Below, in pieces: positions 8,827-17,925 of a stretch of DNA of 33,823 nt. The stretch is from positions 1-33,823 of the forward strand of contig JAFVZS010000009.1 of the NCBI GenBank assembly GCA_017508015.1, given 5' to 3'. Within the stretch, counting starts at the first letter, position 1. Each line of letters starts with the position of its first letter. Position numbers and translations under genes: made by a program. This DNA comes from Lentisphaeria bacterium (GTDB lineage Bacteria; Verrucomicrobiota; Lentisphaeria; Victivallales; Victivallaceae). The notes beneath the pieces are model-generated. The model had not been told where the DNA came from. It did not search any database and saw nothing but the letters and a program-made list of their open reading frames with translations.

Positions 8827-9990
8827 TTACAGCACCGTATCAAGCACGGTATTTTCGTGAATGGCGAAAGCTTCATCCGGGCCGAAAAATTCCACGATCC
8901 TCAACTCATCATCGCCGATGGCACACTTCACTGAAATTACCGCCATATACCGCTGGATTCCCCGTGATGTGGTCACTTGAGCCGTGATTTTGACCGCTTT
9001 ACGGCCATCCCATGAGAGCGGGAAACATTTGATATTGGTGTAATCATCGTAGACTGCCAGAGCGCGGCAGATCACTTTTTCCCAAAATTCAAGCTGACTG
9101 TCATCGGGGATACCGGTCTGCCAGGTGCGGAAAATACAATCATCGCTGGTGGTGGCGGTAAAAGCTTTGCCCTGTCTTGCGCCGGTGGTAACTGCGACGA
9201 ATTTTTCCGGCAGAGCAAGACCGAAAAGCGGTTCATTTTCCGAACCGGCCAAATCGGTTGCGGAAAGCTGATGGAGAAAACTGAATCGCTCGATTGCCAT
9301 CGGTGTACCGCCGGGAATCGCGCCGTGTTCCTCAATGACTGCCACGCTGAATGTAACGAATGCCACCCGGTTTTTATTATTCTGCAACTGGGCATCGATT
9401 CTTTCGATTTCGGTAGTGACCCGGTTGAGTTCCCGCTCAATACTGAGAGTTTCATTGACATTTTTGGCTTGAGCAAGCAACTCGGTCAACCGGGTACGCA
9501 ACCGGCGCAAATTATCCAATCTCACTTCGATATCGGTGATGGTATCGGTCAAATCTTCCGCCGAGATCCGGAAATCGCTCTTTTTGCCGATATCCCCGGC
9601 TTTATTGAGAAATTCATCGGCTTTGGCCACGGGGATTTTGATCTGCATATTGCCTCTGGCACTGCTGACCAGATAACCGCCAAGTGATTCAGCCAGCATT
9701 TTGACCTCATTGAGAGCCTTATCCAACTCTTTGACAGTCAAAGTGAATCCGGCAGTGTAAGCCATCATGCGGCTGCCGGAATTAAAATAGCTTGCTCCGG
9801 CATCGGCCGCACTGCCGCTTATTCCCCGCCGTCTGCCGGCAAGTGCCGGAGAATTTACGGCCACGGAATCTTCTGCCAAAGTTTCAGGCGGGGCTGCCAT
9901 TGATTTACGGGGGGCATCGTGATCATAAGCGACATTATTACACCCGCAAAAGATTGCGGCACAAGCGATAACGGTAAAAAATCTATTCAT
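8827..9990 (-). CDS. DUF4349-type lipoprotein with coiled coil and extra C-terminal domain
   Basis: 387 residues from ATG 9990 (AAGGAG six bases upstream); an in-frame start at 10071 would add 27 residues lacking any signal. The N-terminus is a lipoprotein signal ending in F-C-G-C with Cys17 as the likely lipidated residue. Residues ~75-240 match DUF4349: two beta strands ('TAGFTLTV', 'GGYLVSSARG'), then a charged helix pair ('VRLDNLRRLRTRLTELL', 'ELNRVTTEIERIDAQL') predicted to form a coiled coil. The last ~130 residues do not belong to that domain and are not recognised. DUF4349 proteins are membrane-attached and uncharacterised. It has its own promoter just after hrpA and ends 6 bases from the convergent GT2. 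Confidence 0.82.
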   Translation of the reverse strand: MNRFFTVIACAAIFCGCNNVAYDHDAPRKSMAAPPETLAEDSVAVNSPALAGRRRGISGSAADAGASYFNSGSRMMAYTAGFTLTVKELDKALNEVKMLAESLGGYLVSSARGNMQIKIPVAKADEFLNKAGDIGKKSDFRISAEDLTDTITDIEVRLDNLRRLRTRLTELLAQAKNVNETLSIERELNRVTTEIERIDAQLQNNKNRVAFVTFSVAVIEEHGAIPGGTPMAIERFSFLHQLSATDLAGSENEPLFGLALPEKFVAVTTGARQGKAFTATTSDDCIFRTWQTGIPDDSQLEFWEKVICRALAVYDDYTNIKCFPLSWDGRKAVKITAQVTTSRGIQRYMAVISVKCAIGDDELRIVEFFGPDEAFAIHENTVLDTVL

Positions 9991-10023
9991 GGCAAACTCC
10001 TTTTTTGGATTCGATACAAAGAC

Positions 10024-10052
10024 AATATAACCTCTCAGGAGGAGTTTGTCAA
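10024..10052 (-). promoter_or_regulatory. strong sigma70-like promoter for the DUF4349 lipoprotein
   Basis: On the minus strand, TTGACA (10047-10052), exactly 17 bases, TATATT (10024-10029). The -35 is consensus and the -10 matches 5 of 6. It starts 2 bases after the hrpA stop codon and lies about 35 bases before the lipoprotein ATG. Confidence 0.75.
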
Positions 10053-10054
10053 AT

Positions 10055-13000
10055 TCAAATTTGCAAATCATCCCATGCGGCCGGCAGTTTCGCCAGAGGT
10101 GATTTGATTGAAGTTTTCACTTCCGGAGCATAAACTGCGATACGGGCCTCTTCCAGCAGCTCCCAGAATGCCGTCAATCCCTCTGAGTCAGCCAAAAATT
10201 TCTGTGTCTGCAATGCGGCCTCAAATTTTTCGATCCACGGGATAAGCACTTCACCTTTCAGCAAATCTTTTCCCGGAGCATCGGCGGCCCGCTGGGCGCG
10301 TAATTTCAATGCCCTCAAATAACGGCGATAGTCATCGAAAACATTTCTGCGCCGCAGGAAACCGGGAGCAAAGAGTAAATGCAAATGCGTTCTGATCTCC
10401 TCTCCAGCCTCTCCGGCCCGCCGGGAAAGCTGATTGATAACGGTATATTCTGCGGTGAATTTTTCCAATTCCTCAAGCTGCCGATCCAGCGTATTGCTCC
10501 AATTGAGCTGCAATTCACCGGCAAGTTTCTCAAAGTCAGAAGCTGAACGGACCAGGGCGAAATCGGTATCTGCGGCATTATTCAAAGCCGATATCATAAG
10601 ATCATCTTCAAATTCCGCCATCGCCACGGTGACAAGCAAAGAGAGTTTCAGCTCATTGGAAACTTTTATACCCCTTTTGAGCATTCTGGCCAATTGGGCA
10701 TTTTCCCGGATGAAAAGTCTGGCGACAGCCAGCCGGTGCGAGTGCCGGGCCGCCCCCTGCCGGGTGAAAAGTTCCCTGCTCACTGAACCGGATTGCGGAT
10801 CGTAAGATAAGGCCGGATAGAAAAGTTTTCCGGAACCCGGCGGCACTTCCACTTTTTCCGGGATCACGCTCTGCCAGTTTTGCCAATCTTTTTCCCGGTA
10901 GTGTTCCACGCCGGGCAGACTGGCTGAAACTTTTGCTGAATATTTAAAGTTATCCGGCAGCTCATACACCACGCTTTTCAACCGGCCGGATTCATTGAGA
11001 ATGCCGAGTTTCAGTTTCAGATATTCCGGCAGCACCACCTGATCAAAGAGCTTCGGCGACACCTCAATATCTGCCGCTGCCGCGAGAAATTCTGCCATGG
11101 CTGCTGCCGGAGCAATTTCCGGCATCCGCCGGTCACGTTTGAATTCTTCAGCAAAAAGTGCGGCACACTGAGCTATTCCGCCCAGATTGCGCCGGACATC
11201 TTTAGGCAATGTCCGCAGATAAATTTCAGCAAAATCTGCGGCATAACCGGGTATCGGATAATCCAGAATAAAGTGCGGCAGCAGATTCAACGCATTTTCC
11301 GGCACATAAAGCGTGGCACCGTCGCCCTTTTCGCCCGGTTCAAACTGATAACGCACTTTGAAGCGTTTACCGGCAAAAATCATCTCCCCCGGATAATCGC
11401 CGGGAGAAAACTCCGTATCCTCACACATCAACTCCCGGCGGTCTAATTTCCACGTTCCCGGATGCTTTTGCAAATACTCTTTCAACGCTCTGACCGATGC
11501 CACATCACCCGGAGTATTTTTCTGAAAGAAGCGTTCTGCCGCCGATTCATCATACAAACCGCCGATCCGGCGCATACGCAATTCGTATTCCAACAGCTCT
11601 GCACGAACGGCGTTGAATTTATCCACCTCGCTGATTCCGGAAACCGCTCCGGCAAGCAGACCTTCGCGGATGAATATCTCTCTGGCATACGCCGGATTGT
11701 GCGGTGCAAAATCCACCCGGCGGCCGGCAAAAAGCAAAAGTGAACCAAGCATCACCTTTTCTCTTGCCCGGACAAAGCCGCTGCTTTTTTCAAAGTGTTC
11801 CGAATCATAACTTCTGGAACAGATATGCGGCACACACTTTTCCACCCATTGCGGCTCGATAACTGCCGCATTTCTTCCGAAAAGCCGACTGGTTTCCACC
11901 AGAGAAAAGCAGACGATCCACTCCGGCATTTTTTTCAATCTGGCCAGCGAACTGCCGGGAAAGACCACGAATTTTTTACCGTCAGTACCCCGGTAATTTT
12001 TATTTTCATCATCAAACCGGGCAATATTACGGGGAATGCCGCAGAGCAAAGATTCGTGGACAAATTGATAATTATTCAACTCTATTTCCTGAAAATCAAA
12101 CTTTTCATGCAGATTTTCCGCCAGATCAGTCACCAGATCGCGCCACTCGCGGGCTCTGGTGAAATTGAGATAGAATTTTTTGCAGAATCTGCGCAAATTG
12201 CCGTTGCTCTCAAATGCCCCGGCAGAAACCAGAGAATTCCAGCATTTGAGCATGGCAAAATAATCCGATCTTTCATCTTTCCACAATGCGTGAGCCTGAT
12301 CGGCCAATTGCGGTTTATCAGCAGGGCGTTCTTTGATATCGGCGATGGATAAACCGGCGGTCAACACCAGCAATTCAGCGGTGACTTTACGTTTTTGTGC
12401 TTCCAGAAGCATTTTTCCCAAATGGGGATCCAGCGGCAAACGGGCCAGTATCCGCCCCTCATGGGTGATACGTCCGGCATCATTGACCGCCTTGATATCG
12501 AGCAAAGTACGCAGACCTTCCCGGATCAACTGTCCCGGCGGAGGATCGATAAATGCGAAATTGCGGATATCCGGCAGATTCAAAAGAGCCATTTGCAAAA
12601 TCACTCCGGCCAGAGATGTCCGTTTGATTTCCGGATCAGTGTAGCCATCGGCCCGCTGCAAATCTTCTTCAGAGTAAAGGTGAATACAAATACCATCGGC
12701 AGTACGCCCGCACCTTCCGCGCCGCTGACGGGCGGAAGCTTGGGAAATCATCTCGATCTGCAGTTCCTGGATCCGGCGGCGGGGATTGTAGCGGCTGATC
12801 CGCGCCAGACCGGAATCGATACAGAATTTTATTCCGGGAATAGTCAGTGAAGTTTCTGCCACATTGGTACTTAAAATGATCCGCCGCAACTTGCCTGGAT
12901 GGAAAACCTTCTGCTGTTCAGCGGCACTCAACCGTGAATAGAGCATCAGTACTTCTGTATTGGCACAGTTGCGGCCGTTGAGCATTTCGGCGCACTCCCG

Positions 13001-13738
13001 GATCTCTCTTTCACCGGGCAGAAATACCAGAATATCTCCCTGCCGGTCAAATCCGGAAAGCTCTTCCACCGCCCGGGCCACATGCGGAGCCAATTCCTCA
13101 TCCTCAAACGGCGGCAAAAAGATATCTTCCACCGGAAATGTGCGGCCGGGGATCTCATGAACCGGTATATTTCCAAAAAAATCCCGGAATTTATCCGTAT
13201 CCAGCGTGGCACTGGATACTGCAACTTTCAATTCCGGCCGCCGGGGCAGAATATTACGCAGAACCCCGAGCAGAAAATCAATATTCAACGATCTTTCATG
13301 AGCCTCATCCACGATCAGACAGTCATACTCTTTGAGCAAAGGATCATGGCGCAGTTGAGCGAGCAGCAGACCATCGGTCATAAACTTCAGCACCGTTTCC
13401 GGAGCACTGCGGTCGTCAAAACGTACCGCACTGGCAACTTCTCTGCCGCTGCACCCCAATTCGGCACTCAGCCGGCGTGCCATCGCCTGTGCAGCGATCC
13501 GCCGGGGCTGGGTACATCCGATACGTCCGGATCTGCCGCAACCGATTTTCAGGGCGATTTTCGGCAGTTGAGTGGTCTTTCCGGAGCCGGTTTCGCCGCT
13601 GACGATGATGATCTGATTGTTGCGCCACGATTTTTCGATCTCTGAAACATGGGCACTCAAAGGCAGTTCCGCAGGAAATCCGATACGGAATTTTTCAACA
13701 GCGGCACTTCGCAACTCCTGCGGTGTCATCTTTTTCAC
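10055..13738 (-). CDS. hrpA: ATP-dependent RNA helicase HrpA (DEAH box)
   Basis: 1227 residues, near the normal HrpA length. It is an ATP-driven 3'-5' RNA helicase of the cytoplasm, linked in Enterobacteria to mRNA processing and stalled-ribosome rescue. Motifs in order: I GETGSGKT (48-55), Ia TQPRRIAA, II DEAH (144-147), III SAT (176-178), V 'NVAETSLTIPG', VI 'QRRGRCGR'. After the helicase core come the helicase-associated and OB parts and a ~600-residue C-terminal DUF3418-type region typical of bacterial HrpA. The GTG start overlaps the ymdB stop in a GTGA, so the two are coupled; ATG 13729 is an alternative. It is the last gene of the recJ-ymdB-hrpA group. Confidence 0.94.
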   Translation of the reverse strand: MKKMTPQELRSAAVEKFRIGFPAELPLSAHVSEIEKSWRNNQIIIVSGETGSGKTTQLPKIALKIGCGRSGRIGCTQPRRIAAQAMARRLSAELGCSGREVASAVRFDDRSAPETVLKFMTDGLLLAQLRHDPLLKEYDCLIVDEAHERSLNIDFLLGVLRNILPRRPELKVAVSSATLDTDKFRDFFGNIPVHEIPGRTFPVEDIFLPPFEDEELAPHVARAVEELSGFDRQGDILVFLPGEREIRECAEMLNGRNCANTEVLMLYSRLSAAEQQKVFHPGKLRRIILSTNVAETSLTIPGIKFCIDSGLARISRYNPRRRIQELQIEMISQASARQRRGRCGRTADGICIHLYSEEDLQRADGYTDPEIKRTSLAGVILQMALLNLPDIRNFAFIDPPPGQLIREGLRTLLDIKAVNDAGRITHEGRILARLPLDPHLGKMLLEAQKRKVTAELLVLTAGLSIADIKERPADKPQLADQAHALWKDERSDYFAMLKCWNSLVSAGAFESNGNLRRFCKKFYLNFTRAREWRDLVTDLAENLHEKFDFQEIELNNYQFVHESLLCGIPRNIARFDDENKNYRGTDGKKFVVFPGSSLARLKKMPEWIVCFSLVETSRLFGRNAAVIEPQWVEKCVPHICSRSYDSEHFEKSSGFVRAREKVMLGSLLLFAGRRVDFAPHNPAYAREIFIREGLLAGAVSGISEVDKFNAVRAELLEYELRMRRIGGLYDESAAERFFQKNTPGDVASVRALKEYLQKHPGTWKLDRRELMCEDTEFSPGDYPGEMIFAGKRFKVRYQFEPGEKGDGATLYVPENALNLLPHFILDYPIPGYAADFAEIYLRTLPKDVRRNLGGIAQCAALFAEEFKRDRRMPEIAPAAAMAEFLAAAADIEVSPKLFDQVVLPEYLKLKLGILNESGRLKSVVYELPDNFKYSAKVSASLPGVEHYREKDWQNWQSVIPEKVEVPPGSGKLFYPALSYDPQSGSVSRELFTRQGAARHSHRLAVARLFIRENAQLARMLKRGIKVSNELKLSLLVTVAMAEFEDDLMISALNNAADTDFALVRSASDFEKLAGELQLNWSNTLDRQLEELEKFTAEYTVINQLSRRAGEAGEEIRTHLHLLFAPGFLRRRNVFDDYRRYLRALKLRAQRAADAPGKDLLKGEVLIPWIEKFEAALQTQKFLADSEGLTAFWELLEEARIAVYAPEVKTSIKSPLAKLPAAWDDLQI

Positions 13739-14523
13739 AACCTGATATGACGGGAAAACGGCGTTATTTTCAAAGCTTTTCCGGTAAGGTGATCAAAAGA
13801 GACCGCCGCACCATCGACCCGGATATCGCCGGTTTCCACCACCGGCAGACGAACCGGCATGCCTCCGGTAAATTTTTTCAATACCGAAGCGACCTCCCGG
13901 CCCAGCACACTGTAATCAGCTCCGCACATTCCGGTATCGGAAAGAGCCGCCGTACCTCCGGCAAGGATCCGGGCATCGGCAGTTTGAATATGCGTATGAG
14001 TTCCCAGAACCGCCGTCACCCGGCCGTCAAGATGATAGGCCATGGCCAGTTTCTCACTGCTGGCCTCACTGTGAAAATCCACGATCACGGTTTTGACCGT
14101 TGATGGCAGTTGGGCGAGGATCCGGTCAGCCGTTTCAAATGGACAATATGCGGAATCTTTCATGAAAACTTTTCCCTGCAAAGCGATCACGGCGATTTCT
14201 CCACCGGCCGGATTGCGGAATATCCCCCAGGCTCTGCCGGGTTGACCGGCATGGTAATTTGCCGGACGGATCACCCGGTCAAAGTGCTGGATCTCACTTT
14301 CAAATCCCTTTTGATCCCAGGCATGATCACCCAGCGTGACCACATCTGCCACTTCCAGAAGTTCTCTGGCACAACTGCCGGTAATACCGCTGCCGGCGGC
14401 AGAATTTTCGCCGTTGACCACCGCAAATTGCGCATTGAATTCCCGGCGCAGTTCCGGCAGCAGAGCTTTGACGGCATTTCTGCCGCCTTTACCCACAACA
14501 TCCCCGAGAAAGATAAAAGTCAT
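13735..14523 (-). CDS. ymdB: YmdB/TIGR00282-type metallophosphoesterase
   Basis: 262 residues, family-typical length. YmdB of Bacillus is a cyclic-nucleotide/2',3'-cNMP phosphodiesterase affecting biofilm and RNA turnover; the true substrate here is unknown. Metal ligands visible by family alignment: Asp8 ('FLGDVVGK'), Glu39-Asn40 ('NGENSAAG'), His151 ('DFHSEASSEK'), His176 and His178 ('GTHTHIQTAD'). The usual GNH motif reads GDH (Asp66-His67), a substitution at a metal ligand; the following Trp-Asp is kept. The ATG overlaps the recJ stop by one base (TGATG) and the stop overlaps hrpA, so this gene sits inside a nuclease/helicase operon, fitting a role in nucleic-acid turnover. Confidence 0.92.
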   Translation of the reverse strand: MTFIFLGDVVGKGGRNAVKALLPELRREFNAQFAVVNGENSAAGSGITGSCARELLEVADVVTLGDHAWDQKGFESEIQHFDRVIRPANYHAGQPGRAWGIFRNPAGGEIAVIALQGKVFMKDSAYCPFETADRILAQLPSTVKTVIVDFHSEASSEKLAMAYHLDGRVTAVLGTHTHIQTADARILAGGTAALSDTGMCGADYSVLGREVASVLKKFTGGMPVRLPVVETGDIRVDGAAVSFDHLTGKALKITPFSRHIRL

Positions 14524-16244
14524 CAGTAAACATCCCGATAATCAATAATATTCAATTGCGGCGGACACTCCGGTTGACGTTTATTCAACTGCGGAGTGGC
14601 CAGAATATCCAGCATCCGGTTGCTGAAGTCGGAAACCGGCCGGTTGAATGCGATAAATTCGATCTGACCGGTACGATTCTGCAACACTCCTCGGGTATGC
14701 TGCCCCTGACCGACCGGATTGCAACGGATCACCCGCACATCATTGAAGCGGTACACCGGCTTCTGGTTGCTGTGACCGAATGGTGAAAGCTTATCCAGAT
14801 AACTGAAAAATTCCGGAGTCATTTCCCCGAGCTGCGCTTCGCCGTCATAACTGATGAAACTTTCCAGTTCAGACGGGTCGATCTGTGCTTTGATCTCCCG
14901 ATCCATCTCCTCATAAAATGCGGCGATATTCTCCGTTTTCAACCCGATACCGACCGCCATCGGATGGCCGCCGTAACGCTCCAGCAGCGGAGCACTTTTG
15001 GTGAGCACTTCCACCAGATTCAAATTGGCGATGCTCCGGCCGGAACCGTAAGCGTGATCATCCTGGATCGTCAGCACGATCGTCGGACGGTTGTAATCTC
15101 TGGCAAGACGTGAAGCCACGATGCCGATCACACCCTGATGCCAGTTTCTTCCGGCGACCAGCAGTGAATATGGACTCTGCCACGCCAGACCGCGCTCGAT
15201 CTGACCGCAGGCATCCTGATAAATTTTCTGCTCCTGCTCCTGACGGTCGCGGTTGAATTCTTCCAAAGCTCCGGCACAGCGGTGTGCGCCGACGATATTG
15301 TCGCTTTCCAGAAGTTCCAGAGCGATATTGGCATCACCGACTCTGCCGGCAGCATTGATCCGGGGAGCAAGACGGAAAGTGATATCCGACGGTGACAAAT
15401 CGGAATGCAAATGGGAACTTTCGATCAACGCCCGCACTCCCGGACGGAGCTGTTTGCGCAAAGCCTCGATCCCGTATTTGACCATAATGCGGTTTTCGCC
15501 GAGCAGCGGCACGATATCCGCCACCGTACCGAGAGCGACATAATCCAGCACTTCTTCCAGACGGGTCATAAAACCGCCCAGATTCATTTCCCGCCCGTAC
15601 TTGATAAAGGCGTGACTGAGCTTGAATGCCGCACCGGCACCGGAAAGCAGCTGCAGATCTTCCAATTCCGGATAGACTTTGGGATTGATCACTGCCACTG
15701 CCTCGGGCAATTCATCGCCGGCCTCATGGTGGTCGGTAATGATCACATCGATGCCCTTTTCCCGGGCGACTTTCACGGCATCACAGCTGGTGATACCGCA
15801 GTCGACAGTTACCAGCACGCCGCATTCGCCGAACATTTCCAGAGCTTTTTCCAGAGATTCCGGAGTGAATCCGTAACCGTCATCGAAACGGTGCGGGATG
15901 AATGAATTGACGATCGCCCCGTTCTGCCGCAGAACCAGTGCCAGCAGTGCGCTGGCCGTAATGCCGTCAGTATCATAGTCGCCATGGATGAGGATCGGCT
16001 CTTTCCGGGCGATCGCCTGCCACAGACGGTCACAGGCTTCCCGGATGCCGGGAAAGCGGTAGGGATCGCTCAAATTGGCCAGACGCGGCTCCAGGAATCC
16101 GGGCACTTCCGACTCGCTGATGCCTCTGGCGGCGAAGTAGACCGCTATCGGATGGGGTAAATTATATTTCCGTTGAATCAGATCGACATCCTGATTCAGG
16201 ATGTTACTCAAAGGTTTCCAGTTTTTAGCACTCATTTTCTCCAA
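14523..16244 (-). CDS. recJ: single-stranded-DNA-specific exonuclease RecJ
   Basis: About 573 residues. RecJ degrades single-stranded DNA 5'-3' in RecF-pathway recombination, base-excision and mismatch repair. The DHH phosphoesterase motifs are intact: HGDYDTDGI (residues 87-95), 'VTVDCGITS', and DHH (171-173); the DHHA1 part is seen at 'GRNWHQGVIGIVASRLA' and 'GSGRSIANLNLVE', with the GGHPMAVG motif near residue 415, followed by an OB-like C-terminal domain. The start is uncertain: TTG 16244 has AAGGA five bases upstream, while ATG 16235 has GGAG only three bases away. First gene of the recJ-ymdB-hrpA unit, divergent from gatB. Confidence 0.95.
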   Translation of the reverse strand: MEKMSAKNWKPLSNILNQDVDLIQRKYNLPHPIAVYFAARGISESEVPGFLEPRLANLSDPYRFPGIREACDRLWQAIARKEPILIHGDYDTDGITASALLALVLRQNGAIVNSFIPHRFDDGYGFTPESLEKALEMFGECGVLVTVDCGITSCDAVKVAREKGIDVIITDHHEAGDELPEAVAVINPKVYPELEDLQLLSGAGAAFKLSHAFIKYGREMNLGGFMTRLEEVLDYVALGTVADIVPLLGENRIMVKYGIEALRKQLRPGVRALIESSHLHSDLSPSDITFRLAPRINAAGRVGDANIALELLESDNIVGAHRCAGALEEFNRDRQEQEQKIYQDACGQIERGLAWQSPYSLLVAGRNWHQGVIGIVASRLARDYNRPTIVLTIQDDHAYGSGRSIANLNLVEVLTKSAPLLERYGGHPMAVGIGLKTENIAAFYEEMDREIKAQIDPSELESFISYDGEAQLGEMTPEFFSYLDKLSPFGHSNQKPVYRFNDVRVIRCNPVGQGQHTRGVLQNRTGQIEFIAFNRPVSDFSNRMLDILATPQLNKRQPECPPQLNIIDYRDVY

Positions 16245-16270
16245 ATCTTTCCTTATTTTATCATCCTATT

Positions 16271-16299
16271 AAGATACACCCCGAAAGCCGCTTTGTAAA
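16271..16299 (-). promoter_or_regulatory. promoter for the recJ-ymdB-hrpA operon
   Basis: Minus strand TTTACA (16294-16299), 17 bases, TATCTT (16271-16276), with GGGGTG immediately before the -10, as at other promoters in the window. It is about 30 bases upstream of recJ. Confidence 0.55.
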
Positions 16300-16413
16300 G
16301 TTCAATTATTCATTTTTCCGGCTTTTTTGACAAATATCTTGCCTTTTGATACCGCCTCTGCACATTTTTGCCGGATAACATTTGTGAAAAATCAAACAAG
16401 GGTACTTTTGGAG

Positions 16414-16442
16414 TTGATAAAATCGCACCCGGGTGTTATATT
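16414..16442 (+). promoter_or_regulatory. promoter for the gatB operon (extended -10)
   Basis: TTGATA (16414-16419), 17 bases, TATATT (16437-16442), with TG one base before the -10 (extended -10). The 233-base recJ-gatB gap holds this promoter, the recJ promoter and an AT-rich stretch of about 115 bases between them in which I recognise nothing else. Confidence 0.75.
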
Positions 16443-16489
16443 ATAGTGCTGAAGTAAATCAATAAAGGCCTGAAAGGATGCTCCTGCAA

Positions 16490-17920
16490 ATGAAATATGA
16501 AGCTGTTATCGGTCTGGAAGTGCACACTCAGGTGCGCAGTGCCAGTAAAATGTTCTGCTCCTGTGCCAACGAATTCGGTGCGGAACCCAACACCAATGTC
16601 TGTCCGGTCTGCATGGGATATCCCGGTGTACTGCCGGTTCCCAATGAAAAAGCGATCCGGGCAACCGTAAAAGCCGGTCTGCTTACCGGATGCACCATTG
16701 CCAAATTCAGTAAATTCGACCGCAAAAACTACTTCTACCCGGATATGCCGAAAAATTATCAGATATCCCAGTACGATCTGCCCTTTTGCTCCAATGGCAA
16801 AATCCACCTTTCCGGAACCGGTTTTTCCGGAGAGCCCCTGCCCGATAAAGATATCGGCATCACCCGCATCCATCTGGAAGAAGACGTGGCCAAACTCACC
16901 CACTTTCACCACGATTCCGGTGTGGATTACAACCGTGCCGGAGTGCCGCTCATGGAGATCGTCAGCGAACCGGATCTGCGCAGTGCCGATGAGGCTTACG
17001 CTTATTTGAACAGTCTCAAAGAGATCATGCGTTTCGGTGAGATCAGCGACTGCGACATGGAAAAAGGTCAGATGCGCTGTGATGTGAATATTTCCCTGCG
17101 TCCGGCCGGGCAGAAAGAATTCGGAACCAAGATCGAATTGAAAAACCTCAACAGTTTCCGGGCCGTTCACCGGGCGATCGATTTTGAGATCGAACGGCAG
17201 GCGGACTTGCTCGATCAGGGTGTCACTCTGCGTCAGGAAACCCGCGGCTGGAATGACGACCGGGGCGAAAGTTATCTCATGCGCACCAAGGAATCCGCCC
17301 ACGACTACCGTTATTTTCCGGAACCCGATCTGATGCCGGTAACTTTCACCGATGCGGATATCGAGGAGATCCGGGCCTCTCTGCCGGAATTGCCGGAAGC
17401 CAAACGTCAGCGTTTCATCGACTCCTACGGTCTTACCGCTTACGATGCCGGAGTACTGACCGCCGACAAAAAACTTGCGGCCTACTTCGATGCGGCGGCC
17501 AAACTGGTCAAAACACCTAAACAGGCGGCAAACTGGATAACCTCATCTCTGCTGGCCATGACCGGTGATGTGGCTGACTGCCCGGTAACTCCGGAAAAAC
17601 TGGCCGGTCTGGTCAACGCCATTGATTCCGGAAAAATCAACGGCAAGATCGCCAAAGATGTCTTTGCGGAAATGTTTGAATCCGGCAAGGATGCCGACAC
17701 CATCATCAACGAAAAAGGTCTGGCGCAGGTCAGCGACACATCCGCCATCAGCGGAGCCGTCAGCGAAGTATTGGCCCAATTTACCAAACAGCTCGATGAA
17801 TACCGCAGCGGCAATGCCAAGATCCTGCAATTTTTCGTCGGTCAGGTAATGAAACTTACCAAAGGCAAAGCCAACCCGGGTCTGGTCGTTGCCGAATTGA
17901 AAAAGCAGCTTGGAGAATAA
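16490..17920 (+). CDS. gatB: Asp/Glu-tRNA(Asn/Gln) amidotransferase subunit B
   Basis: 476 residues from ATG 16490. GatB binds mischarged Glu-tRNA(Gln) or Asp-tRNA(Asn) and, with GatA and GatC, converts the amino acid to its amide. The family N-terminus is plain ('YEAVIGLEVHTQ', 'MFCSCANEFG', 'NTNVCPVCMGYPG' with the zinc-type cysteines), then 'RKNYFYPDMPKNYQISQYD', 'RIHLEEDVAK', 'NRAGVPLMEIVSEPDLR' and a C-terminal tail domain of the YqeY type. ATG 16478 is in frame but overlaps the AAAGGA ribosome site (16473-16478), so 16490 is preferred. gatA and gatC are not next to it. It heads a seven-gene operon. Confidence 0.96.
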   Translation: MKYEAVIGLEVHTQVRSASKMFCSCANEFGAEPNTNVCPVCMGYPGVLPVPNEKAIRATVKAGLLTGCTIAKFSKFDRKNYFYPDMPKNYQISQYDLPFCSNGKIHLSGTGFSGEPLPDKDIGITRIHLEEDVAKLTHFHHDSGVDYNRAGVPLMEIVSEPDLRSADEAYAYLNSLKEIMRFGEISDCDMEKGQMRCDVNISLRPAGQKEFGTKIELKNLNSFRAVHRAIDFEIERQADLLDQGVTLRQETRGWNDDRGESYLMRTKESAHDYRYFPEPDLMPVTFTDADIEEIRASLPELPEAKRQRFIDSYGLTAYDAGVLTADKKLAAYFDAAAKLVKTPKQAANWITSSLLAMTGDVADCPVTPEKLAGLVNAIDSGKINGKIAKDVFAEMFESGKDADTIINEKGLAQVSDTSAISGAVSEVLAQFTKQLDEYRSGNAKILQFFVGQVMKLTKGKANPGLVVAELKKQLGE

Positions 17921-17925
17921 GTCCG

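Noticed and set aside
8834-8855. Short hairpin (ACCGT/ACGGT) followed by ATTTT between convergent genes
   Set aside because: Only five base pairs and inside the coding end of the DUF4349 gene; too weak to call a terminator.
10055-10071. Apparent overlap of the DUF4349 frame with hrpA
   Set aside because: The longer frame start at 10071 lacks a signal sequence and ribosome site; the ATG at 9990 has both, so the genes do not overlap.
16327-16355. Perfect TTGACA in the recJ-gatB gap
   Set aside because: The -10 position at 17 bases reads TACCGC, so it does not form a promoter on the plus strand.
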